Assembly: GCF_016921115.1 (NCBI RefSeq)
Contig: NZ_JAFFZS010000032.1
Span: 1-64,000 of the forward strand
From: Streptomyces actuosus
Lineage (GTDB): Bacteria; Actinomycetota; Actinomycetes; Streptomycetales; Streptomycetaceae
Length of the DNA stretch: 64,000 nt
Direction: 5' to 3'
In this document: one piece after another, positions 34,814 through 43,973 of the stretch
Position numbering within the stretch: position 1 is the stretch's first letter
Layout of the letters: every line of letters starts with the position of its first letter
Translations under genes and position numbers: made by a program
Notes under the pieces: generated by a model
What the model was told of the DNA's origin: nothing
What the model saw: the letters and a program-made list of their open reading frames with translations, nothing else
Databases searched by the model: none

Positions 34814-37222
34814 TCACGGGAACGGGTGCGGGTCGAGGTGGTCCAGGTCCACCGGGGAGCCGGCCGGGCCGGACCCGTCGTGGGGCCCGCCCGGCCGCGG
34901 TGGCGCCGCCACCGCCGACACGTCGATGCCGCGCGGCGGTCCGGCGCCGTCGCCCGGTGCGGGCGCCGGCCGCGGGTCCGGCAGGCCGTCGAGCAGGCGG
35001 CGCAGTCCGGTGAACCGCTGGTGCACCTGGCCGAAGCACATCGGCACGATGCCCGGGACCACGGCCTTGACCACGGCCAGACCCGCGTCGGCGTGCTCCG
35101 GTGTCGTCTGGTCCACCAGCAGCACGTCCGGCAGCCCGGCGGCCTCGTACAGCTCCGCGACGAAGCCGAGACCGCGGGTCACGTCCCCGCGGGCGGCTCG
35201 GGCGTAGGCTCCCGGCCAGTCGGGGAACGCGTCCGTGAGCGGCAGGACCGGGCCGCCCAGCACCTCGGTCACCCGCGGCAGCAGACGCGGGTCGGCGTTG
35301 CGCCGCGGATGGTCCATCAGATCGTCGACCAGGCAGCGGTCGGCGATCATCGGCTCGACGGCCGCCGGGTCCCAGGTCAGGCCCGTCTCGGTGAGCTGGG
35401 CCAGCTCCCACAGGGCCGCCCGGACCGCGGCCTCCGGATCCGGGCTGCCGCCCGCCGTGCTGAACGCGGCCGGCAGCGCGCCGTCCCGGCGCAGCGCCAG
35501 CGCCCACACCACGGGCACCGCGATGTCGGCCGTGGCGGCCAGCAGCCGCACCTCGAAGCCCCGGGCCCCGGCCATGTGCAGCAGCAGCCTGCTCTGCGGG
35601 TCGCGCACCGTGGCGGGGTCGATCTCGGGCAGCGGGCGCCGGCGGTGCCAGGCCAGCAGGAACGCGTCCCGCTCGGCCAGCTCCAGCAGCGAGTGCAGGG
35701 CGGCCTCCTCGTACGACGAGCCCAGCGCGCACCCGCTCGACGACTCCAGGACGTGGTTCAGGCGCCGGTCGCCCGGTTCGCGCGGCGGATACCGGTACTG
35801 GTAGAAGCCCGCGTCCGCGGGCACCAGCAGCGGACGGCCGTCGCGCAGCCGATGCGCCCACACCCAGTCCATGCGGGTGTCGGCGTCCCAGGGGCGGACC
35901 CGGGACAGCGGGTGTGCCAGCTGGGCGTCGGTGTAGCCGCCCAACCGGGCCGGGTCCAGGGCCCGTTCACCGAGCTCGGCCGGGCTGCGGCCGGTGACCG
36001 GCGCGACCCCGTGCGGGTAGCCGGCCATGCGCTCGTACGCCTCCAGATAGGCGACGGCCTCCGCCTCCCCGTAGGTGCGGGCCCGGCCGTGCCCGGCGGG
36101 CGAACCGCCCAGCAGCCGCACCTCGGACATGGCGAACGGCACGTGCGCGTCGCGGCTGACCCGCACCGCCGGTCCGAAACCGGAGTCGGCGAGGGCTGCC
36201 CGCATCCGGTCCGCGTCCATGCCGAACGGGGCGCCGGCCCGCGTCGGCACCGACGACGCGCTGGGCCGGGGCCGCAGCCGGGGCGCCGACGGGGGCCGTG
36301 ACGCGTCCCCGGGAGCACCGGGTACGCCGCACACCGGGCAGCGGTAGGTGCGCCGCAGCCGGTGGCGGCGGACCGATCCGTCGGCGCGGAGGACCACCAG
36401 CTCACCCGGGTTCAGGGGCGCCGCCGCGACCACGGCGCCGTACACCTCGGCGGCGTGCCGCAGCCACGGCGGCCGGGGTGGCACCGGACGCCGACCGCCC
36501 GAAAGGGCGGGGGCACGACCGGAGGGTGCAGCCGATGCGGTGGGTGGGACGCCCGCCGGCGCGTCCGGCGCCGTGGGCGCGGCCGGGCCGGAGCGGGCGG
36601 GCGCCGCGGCCTCCGCCGACAGGACGGGCCCCGCCGTCGCGGTGTGCCCGGACGGGGAGGAGGTGTCCGCTCCCGCCGCGGCGGGCCGCTCGGAAGGTGC
36701 CGGCGGGGCCGGGGGCGTCGCGGCGGCCCTCGACTCGGCGGCGAATCGCAGGAGTTCTTCGCCCTCGGGGCGGTGGCGGTGCGACCGCCGGGTGACCAGG
36801 CAGCCGGCGCACGCGGGAGGCGCTCCCGCCTCCCCCGCGGCCTCGGGCGGCAGCCACAGCGGGCCGACGAGGACGCTCCCGGCGTCGACGCGCACCGACA
36901 GCAGCCCGGTCCCCCGCACGCGGGCGGTGGACAGGACCGACTGCTCCCATGCCCGGTCGTAGGCGCCGCTGACGGCGACCACACCCACTCCGGGATGCTG
37001 CGCCCAGCCGGTCCAGTCCCAGCCCGCGGGGGCGTCCGGACCGGCCAGCACCTCGGCGGCCGCGCCGGTGGCCGGACCGCTCGCGGGGCGATCGGCCGTG
37101 GGGGGGATCTTGTCGGCCCGGGCCTCGGGACCGCCGGCGGGTCCTCCCTCCGGGGCGGCGGCCCGAACGGGCGGGGCGGAGGCGGAGGGCGCCTGCGGGA
37201 CCGGTCCGGCGGCGGCGTTCAT
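34814..37222 (-). CDS. E1-like/YcaO fused cyclodehydratase (TbtG-like)
   Basis: 802 residues. N-terminal about 300 residues are a reduced E1-like domain with the paired zinc cysteines CAGC (138/141) and CPVC (295/298), separated by a long Ala/Pro-rich linker (about 165-250). The C-terminal about 480 residues are YcaO: ATP-binding acidic stretch GSSYEEAALHSLLELAERDA and a C-terminal PHPFP, which matches the P-x-P-x-P tail of azoline-forming YcaO enzymes. It phosphorylates the peptide backbone amide to cyclise Cys (and perhaps Ser) to azolines. The start overlaps the end of the TbtF-like gene by 4 bases (ATGA). Confidence 0.9.
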   Translation of the reverse strand: MNAAAGPVPQAPSASAPPVRAAAPEGGPAGGPEARADKIPPTADRPASGPATGAAAEVLAGPDAPAGWDWTGWAQHPGVGVVAVSGAYDRAWEQSVLSTARVRGTGLLSVRVDAGSVLVGPLWLPPEAAGEAGAPPACAGCLVTRRSHRHRPEGEELLRFAAESRAAATPPAPPAPSERPAAAGADTSSPSGHTATAGPVLSAEAAAPARSGPAAPTAPDAPAGVPPTASAAPSGRAPALSGGRRPVPPRPPWLRHAAEVYGAVVAAAPLNPGELVVLRADGSVRRHRLRRTYRCPVCGVPGAPGDASRPPSAPRLRPRPSASSVPTRAGAPFGMDADRMRAALADSGFGPAVRVSRDAHVPFAMSEVRLLGGSPAGHGRARTYGEAEAVAYLEAYERMAGYPHGVAPVTGRSPAELGERALDPARLGGYTDAQLAHPLSRVRPWDADTRMDWVWAHRLRDGRPLLVPADAGFYQYRYPPREPGDRRLNHVLESSSGCALGSSYEEAALHSLLELAERDAFLLAWHRRRPLPEIDPATVRDPQSRLLLHMAGARGFEVRLLAATADIAVPVVWALALRRDGALPAAFSTAGGSPDPEAAVRAALWELAQLTETGLTWDPAAVEPMIADRCLVDDLMDHPRRNADPRLLPRVTEVLGGPVLPLTDAFPDWPGAYARAARGDVTRGLGFVAELYEAAGLPDVLLVDQTTPEHADAGLAVVKAVVPGIVPMCFGQVHQRFTGLRRLLDGLPDPRPAPAPGDGAGPPRGIDVSAVAAPPRPGGPHDGSGPAGSPVDLDHLDPHPFP

Positions 37223-39453
37223 CGTCGCTCCAGGAGTCCGCAGGGCAGCGGCAGTTCGGGCAGCACACCGTCGTCGACCAGCCGGTGCGCGATCAGCACG
37301 CCCGGCAGTGCGGCACCGCTGCGGGCCAGGGCCGCGGCCCGCAGTGGTGCGAGCGAGTGCAGCACCCAGGTTCCGGGCGGGCCGTCCCGCCCGTCCGGCC
37401 GGGTGCGTCCGGACTGGACGCGGGCGCAGGACTCGACCAGGGCCGCGTGGACGGCGGACTCCCGTCCGGGGCCCCACTGGCGGCCCAACACGGCGCCGTC
37501 GGTGTCCCGGACGGCGGTCGCCACCCACCAGCCGAGCGGTTCGACCGGACGGAGGTCCAGCCGTACGGGTTGCTCGAAGTGATCGAGCAGGGTGCCCCAC
37601 AGGGCGCGCACCTCGTGGTGGGTGACGGAGTCCCAGTCCACGGCACGCGCACCGGGCGCGTGCGGGTGCGGAACCGGTGTGAGCCGCAGCAGGCCGTCCA
37701 GCAGCCACTGGTGCGTGGTGACGCCCGCGCAGGCGACCGGGCCGCCGGGGGCCTCGGCCTCCGCACCGCCCCTGGCGGTACGCAGTCCGGCGAGCAGTGC
37801 CTGTACTCCGGCGACGGCCCTGCTGGGGCCCCAACCCCACGTGGTGCGCTCGGAGTCGACCCAGCGTACGGAGGCGACGGAGACAGGTACCTGTTCCACG
37901 TCGAGGTCGCGTTCGAACCGTGCGGGTCCCGTCCACCGGGCGGTCAGCGGCGTCGAGGCGGCGTAGGCGCCGGTCGGGTCGGGGGTGGGGGCCCGGCCGT
38001 CCGCGAGGTCGGCCAGCAGCGCGGCGACATCGACGCGCTGCCACCGGCCGGGGACGGCTGCGCCGAACGCCTCCGGTGCTTCGTGTGCTTCGTGCGCGGG
38101 TTGCCTCCCGGTCGTGTCCGGCTTCCCCCCGGGCGGGCCGGACGGTACCCGCCCCACGGCAGTCGAGCGAGCCGCGCGCGGTGCGGTGGCGGACGCGTCG
38201 GGGCCGCCGGCGGAGGCGACGGTGTCCGAGGCCGCCTGGGAGGCGGTGTCGGGGGAGGTGATGGCTTCGTCCTTCTCCGGCCCCGCCGGGCCGTCCCCGT
38301 CCGGTCCGGTCAGGGGGATGCGCCGCGACTCCAGGGCGTGTCCCCACACCAGGGTCAGATGGGGTGCGGTGTCGGCCGCCGGGGGTGCGTCCGGGGCGTG
38401 CCCGGAGACCTGGTCGGCCGCGGGACCGGACGGGCCGGTGCCCGAGCCGTCCGCCGGATCCGTGCCGATGCCTGTGAGGACCTCGACGCAGGCGCGGGCG
38501 GCAAGCGCCCCGGCGAGGACGGCGCTCATCGGCCGCGGTGTCCGGCCGTCCGGTTCGAGCGCGGCCCAGGACGCGGCCCGCTCCAGGGCCGCCTCCGGGT
38601 CCGCGGCCGGGCCGCGGGGGCCGGGGGTGGCCACGGCGGCCAGATCGGCCCGGGCCACCACGACCACGCAGGGGTGCCCCGCGGTGGACGCGGCCCGCCA
38701 GACCTCGGTCTCGTCGGGGCCGCCGGGCTGGTCCGCATCGGCGACCAGCACGGCGACGTCGGGCGCGCGCCCGGCCCCCGACTCACCGGTCTGCGACCCA
38801 CCGGGCCTCTGCTCCCCGGTGGCAGGCTCCCCGGCCCCGGGTGCTTCGGCCTCCTCCGACGCGGGGACGTCCGGCAGGACCCGTACCCGCTCCACTCCGT
38901 GGGCGGCGAGGCCCCGCAGCAGGGCCGGGACCGCCGGTCCGGAGCCGCGCACCTCGACGGTGGCCGACCGCAGCGCTGCGAACACCCCGTAGGGGTCGTC
39001 GCTGTGGTCCTCCAGGAACGCCAGGACGTCGGCGTACCGTTCGGCGGTGCCCGGGTCTGGCTCGGGTGTGTCCAGGGCGTCCAGGTCCAGCAGCACCCCC
39101 TGGTCCAGCAGGGTGCGCAGGACGTGCGCGAGGACGGGGCGTGCCTGCTCGCTGGCGTCGGCCGCGACCAGGTCGTCCAGGCAGGTGCCGTCGGACAGCG
39201 GGCCGAGATGCCGGTCGAGGAGGGCGAACAGCGCGGGCGGTCCGCCCAGGACGAACGACCGCCGGGTGTGCGAGATGTGCACGCCCCGGGCCACGGGCGC
39301 CAGATGGGCGCCGGGGCGCAGCTTCACCCGGGTGCGGGGGCCGGGGTGGAGCCGCGCCGCCCCGGCGGCGGTCCGGCCGGGCGACGTCTTTGGGCCCGAC
39401 GGGGCGGTGCCCTCCGCGCGCGGCGCGGCGGAGGAGGCGGTGGACGCGGTCAT
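37219..39453 (-). CDS. Ocin-ThiF-like partner protein with RiPP recognition element (TbtF-like)
   Basis: 744 residues. The N-terminal about 110 residues form a winged-helix RiPP recognition element (RTRVKLRPGAHLAPVARGVH and ALFALLDRHLGPLSDGT), expected to bind the leader peptide and present it to the YcaO enzyme. The rest is a degenerate E1-like/ThiF fold with no adenylation residues evident, then a region (about 520-740) including DVEQVPVSVASVRWVDSERT. Two long Gly/Ala/Asp-rich linkers (about 200-245 and 345-470) are typical of this genome's style. It is coupled by 4-base overlaps to both its neighbours. Confidence 0.84.
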   Translation of the reverse strand: MTASTASSAAPRAEGTAPSGPKTSPGRTAAGAARLHPGPRTRVKLRPGAHLAPVARGVHISHTRRSFVLGGPPALFALLDRHLGPLSDGTCLDDLVAADASEQARPVLAHVLRTLLDQGVLLDLDALDTPEPDPGTAERYADVLAFLEDHSDDPYGVFAALRSATVEVRGSGPAVPALLRGLAAHGVERVRVLPDVPASEEAEAPGAGEPATGEQRPGGSQTGESGAGRAPDVAVLVADADQPGGPDETEVWRAASTAGHPCVVVVARADLAAVATPGPRGPAADPEAALERAASWAALEPDGRTPRPMSAVLAGALAARACVEVLTGIGTDPADGSGTGPSGPAADQVSGHAPDAPPAADTAPHLTLVWGHALESRRIPLTGPDGDGPAGPEKDEAITSPDTASQAASDTVASAGGPDASATAPRAARSTAVGRVPSGPPGGKPDTTGRQPAHEAHEAPEAFGAAVPGRWQRVDVAALLADLADGRAPTPDPTGAYAASTPLTARWTGPARFERDLDVEQVPVSVASVRWVDSERTTWGWGPSRAVAGVQALLAGLRTARGGAEAEAPGGPVACAGVTTHQWLLDGLLRLTPVPHPHAPGARAVDWDSVTHHEVRALWGTLLDHFEQPVRLDLRPVEPLGWWVATAVRDTDGAVLGRQWGPGRESAVHAALVESCARVQSGRTRPDGRDGPPGTWVLHSLAPLRAAALARSGAALPGVLIAHRLVDDGVLPELPLPCGLLERR

Positions 39454-42116
39454 CGGGCGTCCCCCTCGGGCCGAGCGGTCGCGTCCGGCCGGGCGGGGGT
39501 GCCACCGGACGGTTCCGGGGGCGGGCCGCCCGCGTCCCCGGCGGGCAGGTCGTACTCGATCGCCCACTCCACCGCGTGCCGCCCGGGCCGGACGCCGGGC
39601 AGGGCCTCCTCCAGGTAGCCGGGGCTGCGGCGGTCCAGCAGCCGGGGCAGCACCCGTGCGGTCAACGCGCTGCCCAGGTCCAGGTACTGCGGCTTGTCGC
39701 GGCGCCGGGCCTGCACGTAGGCGCGCACGCCGTCGTCACCCTCGCGGGACGGCAGACCGCCCAGCGGGGTCTTGGCGAGGACCTCCTCGGGCACGTCGTG
39801 GGCGGCGCGCCAGTCGGTCAGCGCGATCAGGTGCTCCGCCTCGCCGAGCGCACCGGCCTCCGCGGGGAAGTCGTCCCCCGGGTACCAGCGGCGGCGCTCC
39901 AGCACCACCTGACCGGCCGTCAGCCTGGGCAGGACCATGGTGTGTCCGGCCGGCTCGCCGGCCCGTAGCCGGCGGACGCGGACGCCGGCCAGCGGGTCCA
40001 GGGTGACGCGTCCGCTGTCCGCCAGCCACATGGCGATGCGCAGCGGCGCCGGCAGCAGCTCCGACCACTTCATGCCGCAGGTGACCGGGACCACGGTGCG
40101 CCCGTCGCGGTCGGTCAGGGAGAGGGTGTCGGTGGCCGGGTCGTGGTCGAGGTGCAGGCCTGCCCAGTCCTCCGGCGCGAGGGTGTCCGGCAGCAGGGGG
40201 ATCCGGTGGTTGATGTTCGCGTTGTGCAGGCCGCGGTCCTCCAGCACCGTTCCGCCCGCGCTGCCGAACTGGCGCAGCACCCGCGTCGCGGTGCGCTCGG
40301 CCGTGTCGCCGCCGAGTTCCCGGTCGGGGCCCAGGAAGCGGCTGCCGAGCAGGTTCCGGCCGCCGTAGCAGTCGTTGAGCACGAGCCGCCCGTCGGCCGG
40401 CTGCACCAGCAGCGCGTACGAGGCCGCCCGGCGGCGGAAGAACGCCGGCACGCGGTCGGCGAACGCGGCCAGCGCGGCCGGGTCGAGGGCCGCCTCGGGC
40501 TCGCCTCCGGCGGCGTCGACGGCCCGCAGCACGTGGCCCACCGCCTCCGAGCGCAACGCCAGCAGTTCGGCCAGGGCACCGTTCGGCGGGCCGAAGTCCT
40601 CGGCGGTGGCGGCGCTCAGCGAGGTCTCGCGCCGGTAGACCATGGTCACCAGGTCGTCGGCGGCGTCCAGCAGGCCGACACGGGTGCCGGGTCCGTAGCG
40701 GTCGGCGAAGGCCGTGCAGAGCAGGGCGCGCACCTCGTGGTGGCGGTCGAAGACGGAGAGGAACGAGGTGACGTCGGCCAGGTCGGCCAGGGCCGCACCG
40801 TATCCCTCGTCGGTGACCTGGGCGGGCGGCAGCACCAGGTCCTCGTTGACGTGCAACCGGGCGGGCCTGAGCGAACGGGCGTTGAGGTCGGCCTCGGCGC
40901 GGCGCAGCCGGGTCAGGGCGGCCACCCGGCCGCTGACGCCGCCGGCCGCCAGATCGCGCAGTGCGCGTTCGGTCTCGTCCAGGACGGGCAGCGCGTCCGG
41001 GTCCTGCCGTCGCAGCACGGCGCGGGCGGCGGGCAGGGGGTCGGCGAGCTGCTCGTCGAGGGCGGGGCCGGGTTGCAGGATGCCCGCGGCCAGTGCCTGC
41101 GCGAGGAACCCGGCGGTGCGGGCCGGCGGCAGACCGAGCCGTGCGGTGAGTTCCGCCGCGAGTGCCTCGGTGCGGATCGGGCCCAGGGCGGTGAGGGCCA
41201 GCAGCACGGACAGCGGGCGGGTGAGCGAGGCGCTGACCAGCGTCGCGCCGGAGGTGAGGCGGCGGACGAAACGCACCTGGGAGTCGTCGGCCCGCAGGGT
41301 GCGGTTGCTCTCGACGACGGCGGGCAGTCCGGCCGCGGCCCGCTCCGCGTCCCAGGGCCGCTCACCGGCGCCGGTGACCACGGCACCGAACAGCGCGCGG
41401 TCCAGGGAGACGAACGCACGGGCGGAGCGGCGGTCGAAGTCGCCGGCGTCCAGCCGCCGCCCCTGCGGGGACCAGTGGGCGAAGCCGACCGCGGTGAAGC
41501 GGGACAGCGGGCTGGTGCGCACCATGGCCCGGGTCAGGTGCTGGAGGATGCCGCGTTCGGACTTGCGGAGCCGGGCGGAGGGGTCCGCGAAGCCGGAGCG
41601 GTAGCGCCGGACGGCGTCCAGGACCTGCGGTGAGTTCAGTGCCAGCGAGAGCTGGAACGGTTCGGCGGCGCACAGTTCGGCGAGCACGGCCCGCTCGTGG
41701 GCGACCAGTTCGCCGTGTCCCGCGGTCAGCGCGGCCCGTGCGAGCAGCGACCGCTGCCGGGCGTCGAGCCAGGCGGCGACCGCGGGCGGCCAGTCACCGG
41801 CCATCAGGGCGGGTGCCGGGTCCCGCTGGTTGTGGATGTCCCGGCGCAGTTGCAGGGCGCGATGCCGGTCCCGGCCGGTGGCCCGGCCCGCCACCTCGTA
41901 CAGCTCGTCGCAGGCCTGGTCGGCGACCTTCGCTGCGTCGGTCCCGGCGGCGGCCAGGGCGCGCAGGGCGACGGTCAGGCCGGGGGCGCCCAGACGGCGG
42001 CCGGGCAGCGGGTTGACCCGCATCAGCAGGGTGTCGGCGAGGACCGGCCGGCTCGCGCGGGCGGGTTCCGCCGGCTGCGGCGGAGAGGTCGGCTCGACGG
42101 AGGTGTCGACGGACAT
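39450..42116 (-). CDS. Large LanB component: tRNA-Glu-dependent glutamylation domain (TbtB-like)
   Basis: 888 residues corresponding to the N-terminal glutamylation part of class I lanthipeptide dehydratases, without the SpaB_C domain. Visible landmarks are SPLSRFTAVGFAHW, RLHVNEDLVLPPAQV, LVLNDCYGGRNLLGSRFLG, ANINHRIPLLP and VTCGMKWSELLPAPLRIAMW. It transfers glutamate from Glu-tRNA to Ser/Thr of the precursor so that the separate small partner (32000-33049) can eliminate it to Dha/Dhb. This split is characteristic of thiopeptide clusters. AGGAAGG lies about 12 bases upstream of the ATG. A 433-bp gap separates it from the upstream LLM gene. Confidence 0.9.
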   Translation of the reverse strand: MSVDTSVEPTSPPQPAEPARASRPVLADTLLMRVNPLPGRRLGAPGLTVALRALAAAGTDAAKVADQACDELYEVAGRATGRDRHRALQLRRDIHNQRDPAPALMAGDWPPAVAAWLDARQRSLLARAALTAGHGELVAHERAVLAELCAAEPFQLSLALNSPQVLDAVRRYRSGFADPSARLRKSERGILQHLTRAMVRTSPLSRFTAVGFAHWSPQGRRLDAGDFDRRSARAFVSLDRALFGAVVTGAGERPWDAERAAAGLPAVVESNRTLRADDSQVRFVRRLTSGATLVSASLTRPLSVLLALTALGPIRTEALAAELTARLGLPPARTAGFLAQALAAGILQPGPALDEQLADPLPAARAVLRRQDPDALPVLDETERALRDLAAGGVSGRVAALTRLRRAEADLNARSLRPARLHVNEDLVLPPAQVTDEGYGAALADLADVTSFLSVFDRHHEVRALLCTAFADRYGPGTRVGLLDAADDLVTMVYRRETSLSAATAEDFGPPNGALAELLALRSEAVGHVLRAVDAAGGEPEAALDPAALAAFADRVPAFFRRRAASYALLVQPADGRLVLNDCYGGRNLLGSRFLGPDRELGGDTAERTATRVLRQFGSAGGTVLEDRGLHNANINHRIPLLPDTLAPEDWAGLHLDHDPATDTLSLTDRDGRTVVPVTCGMKWSELLPAPLRIAMWLADSGRVTLDPLAGVRVRRLRAGEPAGHTMVLPRLTAGQVVLERRRWYPGDDFPAEAGALGEAEHLIALTDWRAAHDVPEEVLAKTPLGGLPSREGDDGVRAYVQARRRDKPQYLDLGSALTARVLPRLLDRRSPGYLEEALPGVRPGRHAVEWAIEYDLPAGDAGGPPPEPSGGTPARPDATARPEGDAR

Positions 42117-42549
42117 GACGGGCGGTCACCTTCCTGTGCGGGCCCGACGGACGGGCGGGCGGGCCCGGGGTTCACTGCGGGGCGGCGGACGGAGCCGGTA
42201 CGTGCGGCCGGCCGGTCGGCCCGGCCGGTCATCCGGACCAGCTCCCCGGACCGGCGTCCCGGACCGGATGACCGGCCCCGGGGCTCCCGGTCGAAGGACC
42301 TGTGCGGGACTCCGCACCGGGTCTCCGGACGGGAGTCCCGGGCCAAGAGCCCAGGCCGGGTCACGGGCCGGCAGCCGGACCGACGACCGGGCAGGTGCCC
42401 TGCCCGGAGGCGGTGTCCGGGGCGGGGCGGGACCACCCGGCCGGGGCGCCCGGCGGGCCGGGCCTACGGAGCCCGGCCCGCCGGGGGTACCGCAGCGGTG
42501 GTCACGGGCCCTACGGGGAAGGGGCCCCGGGACCTCCGCGGCGGTGGCT
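42117..42549. other. 433-bp spacer inside the RiPP operon
   Basis: Strongly GC-rich and repetitive in short CCGGA/GGACC words; no ORF with protein-like composition and no second precursor with a Ser/Cys-rich end was found on either strand. It may contain a promoter for the large LanB gene or act as an mRNA spacer. It is unusually long compared with the 4-base overlaps that follow. Confidence 0.4.
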
Positions 42550-43632
42550 TCACACGGTGGCGGCGGCCGGTTCGGCCGGGGCACCGTCCAGGAGCGGCAT
42601 CACCTCGGAGGCGAACAGCTCCAGGCTGCGGAAGGCCTCCGCACCGCCCAGCCCGCCGAAGTCGGTCTGCCACAGCAGCACGTCGGCGGCCAGCCGCTCC
42701 TGGAAGCGGCCGATCTGGTCCGCCACGTGCGCCGGGGAGCCGACGAAGGCGGTGCCCGAGGAACGCAGGTCCTTCGCGGTGAGGGTGCGGGCGATCCGGT
42801 TGAAGCCGGTGTAGCCCTGGTAGTCGCTGGAGGTGGTGTCGTCCCAGCGGGTCAGGGCGGAGGTCCACACCTTGAGATAGCGGTCCAGGTGGATGTCGGC
42901 GACGCGGCGGGCCTCCTGGTCGGTCTCCGCCACGAACAGCGGCAGACTGGCCGCGACCCGGGGTGCCGCCCCGGCACCGTGGGCACGGGCGAAGCTCTCC
43001 CGGTAGGAGCCGACCAGAGCGTCGTCGAAGGAGGTGCCGGAGGGCGTGATGAGCAGTCCGTGCCCCAGCTCCCCGATGCGCACGAAGCTCTCCGGGGACC
43101 GCACCGCGGCGATCCAGAACGGCGGTCGCGGTGCTTGTGCGGGCCGGGGCAGCACGGTGGCGTCCCGGAACGAGAAGAACGGGGTGTCGAGCGTGACGCC
43201 CTCCTCCGTGAGCAGCCGCCCCACGGCGTCGACGGTGGCCTCGAAGCGGGCCCGGCTGCCGTCCATCGGCACACCGAGCGCCTCGAACTCGTAGGGCAGG
43301 TAGGCACGGGCGAAACCGATCTCCAGTCGGCCGTCGCTGATGGCGTCCACCATGGCGATGCGGGACGCCAGGTCGATGGGGTGGTGGAACACCGGCAGCA
43401 CGCAGCCGGTCATCAGCCTGACCGACCGGGTCTGGGCGGCCACCGCCGACAGGAACGCCAGGGGGCTGGGGCAGTAGCCGCCGTAGGGGTGCAGGTAGTG
43501 CTCGGTCATCTTGACGTAGTGCATTCCGGACTCGTCGGCGATCCGGGACATGCGCAGCACGTCGCTGAAGTACTCGGTGGCGGGCTTGGTGTCCGGTGCG
43601 GAGTCGGGCAGGAAGGACACGCCGAAGCGCAT
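42550..43632 (-). CDS. LLM-class flavin-dependent oxidoreductase of the RiPP locus
   Basis: 360 residues, luciferase-like monooxygenase fold, beginning MRFGVSFLPDSAPD and with YVKMTEHYLHPYGGYCPSP, IALFFR-type core strands (RLEIGFARAYLPYEFEALGV) and a C-terminal LLWQTDFGGLGGAEAFRSLE. It is of the group found inside natural product clusters, using FMNH2 and oxygen. Placed between the pyridine-synthase-like and LanB genes, it probably oxidises the peptide, for example by hydroxylation or oxidative decarboxylation; the exact reaction cannot be read from sequence. The start at 43632 precedes the first beta strand directly; an ATG at 43680 would add 16 residues. Confidence 0.85.
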   Translation of the reverse strand: MRFGVSFLPDSAPDTKPATEYFSDVLRMSRIADESGMHYVKMTEHYLHPYGGYCPSPLAFLSAVAAQTRSVRLMTGCVLPVFHHPIDLASRIAMVDAISDGRLEIGFARAYLPYEFEALGVPMDGSRARFEATVDAVGRLLTEEGVTLDTPFFSFRDATVLPRPAQAPRPPFWIAAVRSPESFVRIGELGHGLLITPSGTSFDDALVGSYRESFARAHGAGAAPRVAASLPLFVAETDQEARRVADIHLDRYLKVWTSALTRWDDTTSSDYQGYTGFNRIARTLTAKDLRSSGTAFVGSPAHVADQIGRFQERLAADVLLWQTDFGGLGGAEAFRSLELFASEVMPLLDGAPAEPAAATV

Positions 43633-43973
43633 GGTGGTCTCCAAAAGGGTGTCTCGGCCCGGTGTGGGCGGCGGTGGCACCGCATCCGGGCCGGGCCCGG
43701 CGCCGGGCGCCTCGCGGAGGCGGGTCCGGGACGGTGCGGGCGGGATCGGGGGCCCGCGCGGCGGGGGCCCGGTGCGGGCGGGCCGGTCACCGGAGCGGGC
43801 GCGGGAGGCAGAGCGAACGGGTGCCGGGCGGACGGGGGACGACGGCGTACGGGTGCGGGGCGGGCCGGGGCGTGCGGGCCCCCGTCAGGCCGGCAGGCCC
43901 CGGCCCTGGTGCCGGGCCGCCCCCGAGGCCCGGCCGTGCGGTGGTGGCGTGGCGGCTCGCGAGGTCCGGGACA
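43633..43973. other. 341-bp spacer within the RiPP operon
   Basis: GC-rich, with no recognised gene on either strand. It separates the pyridine-synthase-like gene from the LLM gene and may carry an internal promoter or RNA structure. Confidence 0.35.

Noticed and set aside
42117..42549. Second precursor peptide in the operon gap
   Set aside because: No frame on either strand gives an acidic leader with a Ser/Cys/Thr-rich end; sequence is repetitive high-GC spacer.
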